In this document: positions 1-5,610 of the stretch, one piece after another
Layout of the letters: the number at the start of each line of letters is the position of its first letter
Position numbering within the stretch: position 1 is the first letter of the stretch
Assembly: GCA_001557035.1 (NCBI GenBank)
Contig: LSKJ01000013.1
Coordinates: forward strand, 1 to 8,425
Length of the DNA: 8,425 bases
DNA from: Rhodospirillaceae bacterium CCH5-H10
GTDB lineage: Bacteria > Pseudomonadota > Alphaproteobacteria > Reyranellales > Reyranellaceae
Direction: 5' to 3'
Translations under genes and position numbers: made by a program
The notes under the pieces: generated by a model
What the model saw: the letters and a program-made list of their open reading frames with translations, nothing else
Database searches by the model: none
Told to the model about the DNA's origin: nothing

Positions 1-1057
1 GCTCCAGCGTGACGGTCGCGAAATCGACATTGGGTTTGCGGTCGATCTGCTGCTCGACCGAGGCCGCCACGCGCTCCGCGAAGGCGAGTTCGGCGGAGCC
101 GGGCACGAGTTCGCGCATCATTCCGAACAGCGCGACCGCCCGGACGTCGCCATCCGGGTAGAGCTGGTGGCCGAAGCCCGGAATGTAGATGCGCTCGTGC
201 ACCCGGCGGGCCAGCTCGGCGTCGATGTCGGTCACCTGCCTGAGGTCGGCGAGGAGCCTCGCGACCCGCCGCGTCAGTCCGCCGTGCCGCGGGCCGTTGA
301 TTGCCACCAGCCCGGCCATCGTCGAGGCGTAGAGGTTGGCGCCGGTCGAGGCGACGACGCGGGCAGCAAAGGCCGAGGCGTTGAATTCATGGTCGGCCGA
401 GAGGACGAGCGCGGCGCGGATGAGCGTCGCCTGTTCCGGAGGCACGTTCCAGGCGGCGGCGACCTGTTCGTGAATCGGGCGATCGGAGAGGGGCTGGCCG
501 GTCACGGCGGCTGCCAGCAGTCGCAGGATGCGGGCGCCGGTTTCGAGCATGGCGGTGCGATCCTCCACCCAGCTCGGATGATCCCAGCGCGCCGCGGCCG
601 GCAGGAGCACGAGGCAGGCATCGACCGGCGGCAGGGCGGATGCCGCCTGCCAGGCACTGCGCAGCGCGGCCGACAGGGGCGGCAGATTACGCGCGGCGAA
701 CGGGCGGTCGTCGCAATCCCACAGCAGCTGCGCGACCTGCTCGAGGGAACTGCTGCGCGCCAGCCGGGTCGCTTCCTGCCCGCGATAGAAGAGGCGGCCG
801 TTCTCGATGAGTGTCAGCGACGATTCCAGGACCGGTGTTCCGAAGTCGAGCGCATTGGCGGCGATCGACTCGGCCTTGCGGCCGACATCGCGTCGCCGCT
901 TGAGCTGCGCCACATCGTCGGCGCGATAACGCCGCTCGCGCTGGCCGTTGGTGCCCTCGGACCGCAACAGCCCACGGCTCACATAGGCATACAGCGTGGC
1001 GGCCGAGACGCCGAGGCGTCGTGCCGCTTCCTTCGAACTCAGCCATTCGGTAGCCAT
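1..1057 (-). CDS. Citrate synthase family protein with N-terminal helix-turn-helix (3' end outside window)
   Basis: The ATG is at 1057-1055 and the frame stays open for 352 codons to the left edge, so the C-terminus is missing. Residues about 5-55 look like a MerR/excisionase-type HTH (SSKEAARRLGVSAATLYAYV, then a basic wing-like stretch to RRYRADDVAQLKRRR). The rest is a citrate synthase fold: DHEFNASAF near 222, NGPRHGG with His258, GFGHQLYPDGDVRA with His297 and Arg306, and KPNVDF with Asp345. These align with E. coli GltA His264, His305, Arg314 and Asp362, so the catalytic set looks intact although the signature after His297 is degenerate (VR instead of PR). By family knowledge the enzyme condenses acetyl-CoA (or propionyl-CoA) with oxaloacetate. 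The HTH suggests DNA binding, perhaps at the shared gap with the divergent citrate synthase. There is no good Shine-Dalgarno. The product is a confident family call; the regulatory role is inference. Confidence 0.9.
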   Translation of the reverse strand, partial: MATEWLSSKEAARRLGVSAATLYAYVSRGLLRSEGTNGQRERRYRADDVAQLKRRRDVGRKAESIAANALDFGTPVLESSLTLIENGRLFYRGQEATRLARSSSLEQVAQLLWDCDDRPFAARNLPPLSAALRSAWQAASALPPVDACLVLLPAAARWDHPSWVEDRTAMLETGARILRLLAAAVTGQPLSDRPIHEQVAAAWNVPPEQATLIRAALVLSADHEFNASAFAARVVASTGANLYASTMAGLVAINGPRHGGLTRRVARLLADLRQVTDIDAELARRVHERIYIPGFGHQLYPDGDVRAVALFGMMRELVPGSAELAFAERVAASVEQQIDRKPNVDFATVTLE

Positions 1058-1062
1058 TTCTT

Positions 1063-1092
1063 ATTATGTATTAAATCAGTCAATATTGACAA
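1063..1092 (-). promoter_or_regulatory. Candidate promoter of the HTH citrate synthase gene
   Basis: Reading leftward, TTGTCA (1092-1087) and CATAAT (1068-1063) match the -35 and -10 consensus at five of six positions each, with an 18 bp spacer. Only 5 nt separate the -10 from the ATG at 1057, so the transcript would begin at or about the start codon. The -10 overlaps the left arm of the inverted repeat. Confidence 0.4.
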
Positions 1093-1098
1093 TACATA
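1063..1098. promoter_or_regulatory. Candidate operator: inverted repeat and palindrome in the citrate synthase gap
   Basis: An AT-rich island sits inside very GC-rich DNA. TATGTATT (1065-1072) and AATACATA (1091-1098) are perfect 8 bp inverted arms separated by 18 bp. Between them lies the perfect palindrome GTCAATATTGAC (1079-1090), centred 3 bp off the centre of the arms. The palindrome supplies a TTGACA on the plus strand and a TTGACT on the minus strand. This is what a dimeric HTH protein controlling both divergent genes would need. The sites are seen directly; the binding protein is inference. Confidence 0.5.
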
Positions 1099-1114
1099 TG
1101 GCGGATCGAATGTT
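1086..1114 (+). promoter_or_regulatory. Candidate promoter of the plain citrate synthase gene
   Basis: A perfect TTGACA -35 box lies at 1086-1091, overlapping the right half of the palindrome. The best -10 at a 17 bp spacer is AATGTT (1109-1114), which is weak, so an activator may be needed. The predicted leader is about 20 nt and includes the ribosome binding site at 1126-1134. Confidence 0.3.
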
Positions 1115-1125
1115 GGGCGCGAAAC

Positions 1126-1134
1126 AGAAAGGGG
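1126..1134 (+). promoter_or_regulatory. Ribosome binding site fixing the start at 1142
   Basis: AGAAAGGGG lies 7 nt before the ATG at 1142. It decides the start: the frame is open far upstream (from 167), but that part is antisense to the HTH citrate synthase and contains no other plausible in-frame start near the promoter. Confidence 0.7.
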
Positions 1135-1141
1135 ATTTTCG

Positions 1142-2227
1142 ATGCTGCAGACGCGGGTGGACAGCGGTCTCGACGGTGTGATCGTGGCCGATACGGTGAT
1201 GAGCGAAGTGGATGGGGAGGCCGGCCGGTTGATCGTCCGAGGCCAGGCGGTCGAGGACCTGGTCCGGAGCCGAGGTTTCGAGGGCGTCGCGGCCCTTCTT
1301 TGGGATGGCTTCGCCGAGGGCGGGGGCGACGAGCAGGCGGTTCGGCAGGGCCTGGCGCAGGCCCGCGTCCGTGCGTTCGCCGAGGTGCCGAAACTGCTCA
1401 CCGCCACCAGGGGGCTCAATCCCGTCGAGGGCTTGCGCGTCGGCCTCGGCATGCTGGCCGACAGCGAGCCGATGCCGCACCACTATCTGGTCTGTGGCGC
1501 GCTGCCGGTCTTCCTGGCGGCCCTGCTGCGCGCGGCCGAAGCCAAGTCCGCACTGGCCCCCGACACGACGCTGACGACGGCGCAGGACCTGCTGCGCATG
1601 ATCCGCGGCAAGCGCGCCGACGAAGCATTCGAGAAGGGTCTCGATACCTATCTGGCGACGGTCACGGACCACGGCTTCAACGCCTCGACCTTCACGGCGC
1701 GCGTCGTGGCCTCGACCCGGGCCGGGCTGATCTCCTCGGTGCTGGCGGCGCTCTGTGCGCTGAAGGGTCCGTTGCACGGCGGCGCGCCGGGGCCGGTGCT
1801 CGACATGTTCGACGAGATCGGCACGCCGGAGCGTGCCGAGGCGTGGCTGGACGACGCCTTTGCGAAGGGCACGCGCCTGATGGGCTTCGGCCATCGCGTC
1901 TACAAGAAGCGCGATCCGCGTGCCGACGTTCTAAAGAACACGGTGGCGACGCTGCCGCAGACCGCGGGCCGGCTGGCCTTCGCGGTCGAGGTCGAGCGCA
2001 GCGCCATCGCCTCGCTGCGCAGGCACAAGCCGAAGCAGCGGCTGGACACCAATGTCGAATACTACACGGCGCTCCTGCTGGAAGCGCTCGAGGTGCCTCG
2101 CAGCGCCTTCACCGCGCTGTTCGCCGTCGGTCGCGCGGCCGGTTGGTGCGCTCATGTCTTCGAGCAGGAGAAGGGTGGGCGCCTGATCCGGCCGCAGTCG
2201 ACCTACGTTGGACCGCGCCCGCAGTAG
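1142..2227 (+). CDS. Citrate synthase / 2-methylcitrate synthase family protein
   Basis: A 361 aa cytoplasmic enzyme of about the usual length for short bacterial citrate synthases, expected to condense an acyl-CoA with oxaloacetate. Landmarks in order: DHGFNASTF around 176-184, KGPLHGGAPG with His212, MGFGHRVYKKRDPR with His251 and Arg260 (this fits the PROSITE citrate synthase signature), and LDTNVEYY, where the catalytic Asp of the family is Glu305. The C-terminal GWCAHVFEQ and LIRP segments match the region that contributes substrate arginines across the dimer. The start is set by the ribosome binding site at 1126-1134. It is divergent from the HTH-linked paralogue and probably co-regulated with it. 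Citrate versus methylcitrate activity cannot be decided here, since no prpB/prpD or TCA genes are adjacent. It converges with the next gene, only 6 bp from its stop, with no terminator between. Confidence 0.93.
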   Translation: MLQTRVDSGLDGVIVADTVMSEVDGEAGRLIVRGQAVEDLVRSRGFEGVAALLWDGFAEGGGDEQAVRQGLAQARVRAFAEVPKLLTATRGLNPVEGLRVGLGMLADSEPMPHHYLVCGALPVFLAALLRAAEAKSALAPDTTLTTAQDLLRMIRGKRADEAFEKGLDTYLATVTDHGFNASTFTARVVASTRAGLISSVLAALCALKGPLHGGAPGPVLDMFDEIGTPERAEAWLDDAFAKGTRLMGFGHRVYKKRDPRADVLKNTVATLPQTAGRLAFAVEVERSAIASLRRHKPKQRLDTNVEYYTALLLEALEVPRSAFTALFAVGRAAGWCAHVFEQEKGGRLIRPQSTYVGPRPQ

Positions 2228-2233
2228 AGCAAA

Positions 2234-2785
2234 TCAGGAGCGGCGCAGGGTCGATCCGCGCCAGGTGCGGGCGCGGGTGCCGGTCGCATCGAAGACCCAG
2301 AGGATCACGTCGGCGCCCGCCGGCGTGAAGGTGGCGGTGAAGTGCCGTCGCCAGAAGCTCCCGTCGGCATGGGTGAACAACGCTTCCGTGCCGAGCTGGT
2401 CCGGCCGCACGGTGAGACTGGCCGTGCGCGGCATGGCGCGGGCGTCGGCCGAACTCAGCATCGCGACGCCATCGGTCACCGGCCCGAAGACCATCGTCTC
2501 GCCGCGCTCGTCGGTTTGCATGGGACCGCCATCGATCCGCAGCCAGACGGAGAGGCTTCCCGCCGCGGCGCGCAATGCGAAGTGGAGGGCGAAGGGCGTG
2601 CCGTCGTCGTAGTTCTCCTGCGGCACCTTGGGCGGCGGAAAAATGTCCTCGAGCGGGATGGCGCGATGGAAGCGGGCGGCGCCGGCATAGGTGCCGAGCC
2701 AGTCGTTCCAAGTCGTCGGCTGCGCATGCGCCGGGCGCGCGGCGATGAGCGCGGCGGCGGCCAGGGCGCTCCGCCGCGTCAGCAT
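2234..2785 (-). CDS. Exported protein of unknown function, Tat-like signal
   Basis: 183 aa from the ATG at 2785; a TTG codon one step upstream is also in frame but less likely. The N-terminus MLTRRSALAAAALIAARPAHAQ has a twin-arginine pair (residues 4-5), a short Ala-rich hydrophobic stretch and an AHA|Q cleavage site near 21, so export is likely, possibly by the Tat route. The mature part (about 160 aa) has alternating hydrophobic strands (PFALHFALR, SLSVWLRID, FTATFTPAGADVILWVF), suggesting a small beta-rich fold such as a lipocalin or barrel-like domain. I recognise no family and no catalytic motif, and there is no cysteine. It lies 30 bp downstream of the PhyH-type dioxygenase on the same strand and is probably co-transcribed. 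No clear Shine-Dalgarno is seen. Confidence 0.8.
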   Translation of the reverse strand: MLTRRSALAAAALIAARPAHAQPTTWNDWLGTYAGAARFHRAIPLEDIFPPPKVPQENYDDGTPFALHFALRAAAGSLSVWLRIDGGPMQTDERGETMVFGPVTDGVAMLSSADARAMPRTASLTVRPDQLGTEALFTHADGSFWRRHFTATFTPAGADVILWVFDATGTRARTWRGSTLRRS

Positions 2786-2815
2786 CAACGCCGCCGGCGG
2801 GTCGACAGGGCAGGG

Positions 2816-3706
2816 CTAGCCGGCAACGGCGGCCTGCTCTTCGTAAGTCTCGAAGAAGCGGCGGCCCGATCCGCGCTGGTTCTCGTAGATCGAACCTTGA
2901 TGGTCGGCGGGCGGCAGCGGCATGCGCACGGGTGCCGGCCGTATGCGCGGTTCGATGGTGGGCTCACCCAGCACCATGCGGCTGTTGAATTCGTCGAAGT
3001 TGGCCACTCCCATCAACGGCCAGGCATCGGCCGCTGCATATTCGTGCAGCAGAAGGCGACGCTGGCGGTTGGAGCGATTGAGGGCGGAGCCATGGACCAG
3101 CCGGGCATGATGGATGGTCATCGAGCCGGCCGGACCCATCAGCGGTACGGCCTTGCTCACGTCGACTCCGCTCGCCTCCGGATCGAAGGCGCCGCAGAAA
3201 CGGCCATCGGCATGATGGTCGTGGACGGCGCCGTGGTGCGTGCCGGGCACGACCATCAGCGGCCCGTTGGCCTCGTCGCAATCGTCGAGATAGATGCCGA
3301 TCGCCAGCACGTCGTCGTTGGTGTGGGGATAGAAGGCCCAGTCCTGGTGCCACTCGACGGGCGATCCGTAACCGGCCGACTTCATGTTGAGCTTTCCGCC
3401 GTGCAGGCGGATCGCCGGCCCGATGAGCTGCGACAGGAGGGAGGTGATCTTCGTGTCGCGCGCCAGGTCACCGTAGAAGGCATGACGCTTGAACATGGCG
3501 GGCTTCAGCCGGCGCACGCGGGGCATGGTGGCGCTGTGGCTGGGCTCCAGATCGTAGAGATCGTCGTTGGCGGTGACGCCACGCGCTTCGGAGACGAGCT
3601 GGCCGGTGAGGCGCCGCAACTCCGCGAGCTGCTCCCCCTGGATCAGCCGCGGGATCACCAGATAGCCGTCGCGGCGATAGGCCTCGATTTGTCGTTCGGT
3701 CAGCAT
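2816..3706 (-). CDS. Phytanoyl-CoA dioxygenase (PhyH) family Fe(II)/2-oxoglutarate oxygenase
   Basis: 296 aa, the usual length for bacterial PhyH proteins. The N-terminus MLTERQIEAYRRDGYLVIP is the typical opening of this family and supports the ATG at 3706 rather than the long open stretch further upstream, which is antisense to the next gene. The iron ligands can be read as His120 and Asp122 in VEWHQDWAFYPH and His205 in ARLVHGS. An Arg in RSNRQRRLLL (214-217) is the likely 2-oxoglutarate carboxylate binder. The segment ANGPLMVVPGTHHG is also characteristic. By family knowledge it hydroxylates a small organic substrate, coupled to 2-oxoglutarate decarboxylation, in the cytoplasm. The substrate is unknown; bacterial PhyH enzymes act on very diverse compounds, so phytanoyl-CoA should not be assumed. 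It starts a leftward unit with the exported protein and is divergent from a second 2OG oxygenase. Confidence 0.92.
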   Translation of the reverse strand: MLTERQIEAYRRDGYLVIPRLIQGEQLAELRRLTGQLVSEARGVTANDDLYDLEPSHSATMPRVRRLKPAMFKRHAFYGDLARDTKITSLLSQLIGPAIRLHGGKLNMKSAGYGSPVEWHQDWAFYPHTNDDVLAIGIYLDDCDEANGPLMVVPGTHHGAVHDHHADGRFCGAFDPEASGVDVSKAVPLMGPAGSMTIHHARLVHGSALNRSNRQRRLLLHEYAAADAWPLMGVANFDEFNSRMVLGEPTIEPRIRPAPVRMPLPPADHQGSIYENQRGSGRRFFETYEEQAAVAG

Positions 3707-3712
3707 TGGGAA

Positions 3713-3718
3713 ATCATA
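3713..3718 (-). promoter_or_regulatory. Candidate -10 box of the PhyH gene
   Basis: Reading leftward, TATGAT (3718-3713) matches TATAAT at five of six positions and ends 6 nt before the ATG at 3706. No Shine-Dalgarno is present, which suggests a leaderless message. I see no convincing -35 box. Confidence 0.35.
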
Positions 3719-3739
3719 GCACGTGCAGCCCGCATCATC

Positions 3740-3745
3740 GATAAT
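3740..3745 (+). promoter_or_regulatory. Candidate -10 box of the rightward operon
   Basis: GATAAT matches TATAAT at five of six positions and ends 6 nt before the ATG at 3752. As with the divergent gene there is no Shine-Dalgarno, so a leaderless transcript is likely. The -35 position is poor, suggesting an activator or an alternative sigma factor. Confidence 0.35.
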
Positions 3746-3751
3746 CGCGGC

Positions 3752-4384
3752 ATGACCAGCCGCGCCCTGTTTCCGACCCTCGTTTACCGTGGTTCGCTCG
3801 TCGACCGCAGTTGGCGCCGCTTCAACCAGGACCTCGCCGACGAATGCCAGTCGCTCGCGATCTCGGATGCGGCCGGCCAGCGCTGGTCGGCGAAGAACTA
3901 TCTCGGCGGCTATACGTCCTACGGTTCGCTCGACCGGCTGCATCTCGTGTCGTCGCTGTTCGACCGGCTGCGCCGGAAGATCGACGGCCACGTGAAGAGC
4001 TTCGCGCGCGACCTTCACTACGATCTGACGGGCCGCACGCTCGCGATGACCGACTGCTGGGCCAACGTCATGCCGGCGGGCACGGTCCACTCCATGCACC
4101 TCCATCCGACCTCGTTCGTGAGCGGCACCTACTACGTGTCCGTGCCGAGGGGAGCGGGCGCGATCAAGTTCGAGGACCCGCGGCTAGCGCACCAGATGGC
4201 CGCGCCGCCGCGTCGGGCCGATGCGCCGGAAGCCTACAGGTCCTTCGTGAGTGTGGCGGCGCACGACGGCGATCTCGTCCTGTTCGAGAGCTGGCTGCGC
4301 CACGAGGTTCCGCCCGCGCACTTCTCCGGCGAGCGCATCTCGATTAGCTTCAACTATGCCTGCCCGCTCAGGACGGCCCGCTGA
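3752..4384 (+). CDS. Putative 2OG-Fe(II) oxygenase, TIGR02466/2OG-FeII_Oxy_5-like
   Basis: 210 aa, about the family's normal size, starting MTSRALFPTLVYRG as such proteins do. Family marks: CWANVMPAG (102-110), HSMHLHPTSFVSGTYYVSVP with His113, His116 and His118, a GAGAIKFEDPR segment, and GDLVLFESWLRHEVPP with the distal His184, followed by ERISISFN with Arg195 as the probable 2-oxoglutarate binder. The conserved first metal ligands are expected within the 113-118 His cluster; which of them bind iron is inference. The fold is a double-stranded beta helix as in PhyH, but the sequence family is distinct. It is the first gene of a four-gene operon: the stop (TGA at 4382-4384) is 9 bp from the next start and overlaps its ribosome binding site. 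Substrate unknown. Confidence 0.85.
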   Translation: MTSRALFPTLVYRGSLVDRSWRRFNQDLADECQSLAISDAAGQRWSAKNYLGGYTSYGSLDRLHLVSSLFDRLRRKIDGHVKSFARDLHYDLTGRTLAMTDCWANVMPAGTVHSMHLHPTSFVSGTYYVSVPRGAGAIKFEDPRLAHQMAAPPRRADAPEAYRSFVSVAAHDGDLVLFESWLRHEVPPAHFSGERISISFNYACPLRTAR

Positions 4385-4388
4385 AGGA
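4383..4388 (+). promoter_or_regulatory. Ribosome binding site of the amidohydrolase
   Basis: GAAGGA lies 5 nt before the ATG at 4394 and overlaps the stop codon of the upstream oxygenase, indicating translational coupling. Confidence 0.75.
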
Positions 4389-4393
4389 CCCCC

Positions 4394-5212
4394 ATGCGCT
4401 TCCTCTCCCTGCTTCTCGCCCTGATCGCCACCGCCACCGCCACCGTCGCGCGAGCAGCCGACGAACTGCCGATCTTCGACGCGCACATGCACTACAGCCA
4501 CGACGCCTGGTCGGTCGTGCCGCCCAAGGAAGTCGTCGAGATACTGAAGAAGGCGGGCATCAAGCGCGCCATGGTGTCGAGCTCGAACAACGAGGGCACC
4601 AGGATGCTGCAGGAGGTCGCGCCGGACATGATCGTGCCGGAGCTGCGGCCCTATCGCTCGCGGGGCGAGATCTCGACCTGGGCCAAGGATCCGACGCTGA
4701 TTCCGTATCTCGAGGACCTGCTGTCGAAGCGCAAGTACAGGGCGATCGGCGAATTCCACATCTACGGCGCCGATGCCGACCTGCCCAACGTGCGCCGCGT
4801 CGTCGAACTGGCGAAGCAGTACGGGCTCTACCTGCATTCGCACTCCGACGCCGATGCCGTGACGCGGCATTTTCAGCAGGACCCGGCAGCCAAGGTCCTG
4901 TGGGCGCACTCGGGCTTCGAGCGGCCTGAAAAGGTGCGCGAGATGCTGCGCCGTTATCCGACCCTGTGGTGCGATCTCGCCTTCCTGACCGCGCATGTTT
5001 CCAACGGCAAGGTGGCGCCCGGCTGGCGCGAGCTCTTCATCGAGTTTCCCGACCGCTTCGTGCTGGGCAGCGATACCTTCACACCGGAGCGCTGGCACTA
5101 CGTGATCGAGAATGCGCGCTGGTCGCGGCAATGGCTTTCGGATCTGCCGCCGGACGTGGCGCGCAAGATCGCCTACGAGAACGGCGACCGCCTGTTCGGG
5201 GGTAACCAATGA
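4394..5212 (+). CDS. Exported metal-dependent hydrolase, amidohydrolase (Amidohydro_2-like) family
   Basis: 272 aa. A Sec-type signal peptide spans residues 1-21 (MRFLSLLLALIATATATVARA, cleavage near ARA|ADE), so the enzyme probably works in the periplasm. The TIM-barrel metal-site residues of the amidohydrolase superfamily are visible in order: HMH (His31, His33) after FDA, Glu120 in IGEFH, His148 in YLHSH, His172 in LWAHSGF and Asp227 in LGSDTF. This is the order seen in PF04909-type lactonases, hydrolases and decarboxylases. One or two divalent metals are expected. The C-terminal DVARKIAYENGDRLFG is the usual closing helix. The substrate cannot be read; the partners (oxygenase upstream, heme protein downstream) suggest ring- or amide-containing oxidation products, but that is guesswork. 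Its stop overlaps the next start by ATGA. Confidence 0.9.
   Translation: MRFLSLLLALIATATATVARAADELPIFDAHMHYSHDAWSVVPPKEVVEILKKAGIKRAMVSSSNNEGTRMLQEVAPDMIVPELRPYRSRGEISTWAKDPTLIPYLEDLLSKRKYRAIGEFHIYGADADLPNVRRVVELAKQYGLYLHSHSDADAVTRHFQQDPAAKVLWAHSGFERPEKVREMLRRYPTLWCDLAFLTAHVSNGKVAPGWRELFIEFPDRFVLGSDTFTPERWHYVIENARWSRQWLSDLPPDVARKIAYENGDRLFGGNQ
5198..5202 (+). promoter_or_regulatory. Ribosome binding site of the YtkA-like gene
   Basis: GGGGG lies 6 nt before the ATG at 5209, inside the last codons of the amidohydrolase. The start overlaps that gene's stop as ATGA. Confidence 0.6.
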
Positions 5213-5610
5213 GGTTGCCGGCCGCGCTGCTGGGGCTCTTCCTGGCGACGCCGGCCCTGGCGGATTGCCCGATGGATCTCGGCCGGGGAACGGGCTGGGT
5301 GGTGTTCTCGGACCATTACCTGATGGCATTCCGGCCCGACCCGCTGCGGATCGAAGTCGGCGAGCCCTTTGCGTTGGTCCTCAACGTCTGCACCCGGAGC
5401 GGCGCGCCGGCCGAACTCATCGCCGTCGACGCACAGATGCCGGATCATCGCCATTTCATGAACTACCGGGCGAGCATCAAGTCGAACGGCGACGGCCGCT
5501 TCCGGGCGGAAGGAATGCTGTTCCACATGCCCGGCCGCTGGGAGATCACCTTCGACGTGCGGGCGGGCGAGGAAAGCGAGCGCCTGACGCACGACATCAT
5601 CCTCAAGTGA
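5209..5610 (+). CDS. Small exported YtkA/FixH-like domain protein
   Basis: 133 aa. A Sec signal peptide covers about residues 1-18 (MRLPAALLGLFLATPALA|DC), leaving a mature domain of about 115 aa. It has the immunoglobulin-like pattern of YtkA/FixH-type domains: DPLRIEVGEPFALVLNVC, then DAQMPDHRHFMNY (76-86), GRFRAEGMLFHMPGRWEITFDV (97-117) and a closing strand. Met77, His80, His82, Met84, His106 and Met107 form a Met/His-rich group that could bind copper or another metal; that is inference. Cys20 and Cys61 could form a disulfide. The gene sits between the amidohydrolase (ATGA overlap) and the diheme protein (GTGA overlap), so it is likely made in step with both and may be a metal carrier or accessory of the heme enzyme. 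Function is not established. Family call moderately sure. Confidence 0.75.
   Translation: MRLPAALLGLFLATPALADCPMDLGRGTGWVVFSDHYLMAFRPDPLRIEVGEPFALVLNVCTRSGAPAELIAVDAQMPDHRHFMNYRASIKSNGDGRFRAEGMLFHMPGRWEITFDVRAGEESERLTHDIILK

Noticed and set aside
687..1046. 119 aa minus-strand frame starting at 1046
   Set aside because: It is out of frame with the HTH citrate synthase that starts at 1057 and continues to the window edge with all catalytic residues.
167..1141. Open plus-strand frame continuous with the citrate synthase, which would make a 686 aa protein
   Set aside because: It is antisense to the HTH citrate synthase, has low-complexity shadow composition, and the ribosome binding site and promoter point to the start at 1142.
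1076..1894. 272 aa minus-strand frame opposite the plain citrate synthase
   Set aside because: Shadow of a confidently identified gene; it also covers the AT-rich promoter gap.
2217..2245. Terminator between the convergent citrate synthase and exported-protein genes
   Set aside because: Only 6 bp separate the stops and I see no stem-loop with a T-run.
2342..3751. Long plus-strand open frame upstream of the 2OG oxygenase
   Set aside because: It is antisense to the PhyH and exported-protein genes, which have clear family motifs; the residues read as a GC-rich shadow.
3707..4105. Extended N-terminus for the PhyH protein
   Set aside because: The extension is antisense to the divergent oxygenase; PhyH proteins normally begin right at the MLTERQIEAYRRDGY-like segment.
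4184..5329. 381 aa minus-strand open frame across the amidohydrolase
   Set aside because: The plus strand shows a signal peptide and all metal-site residues; the minus frame shows no recognisable domain.
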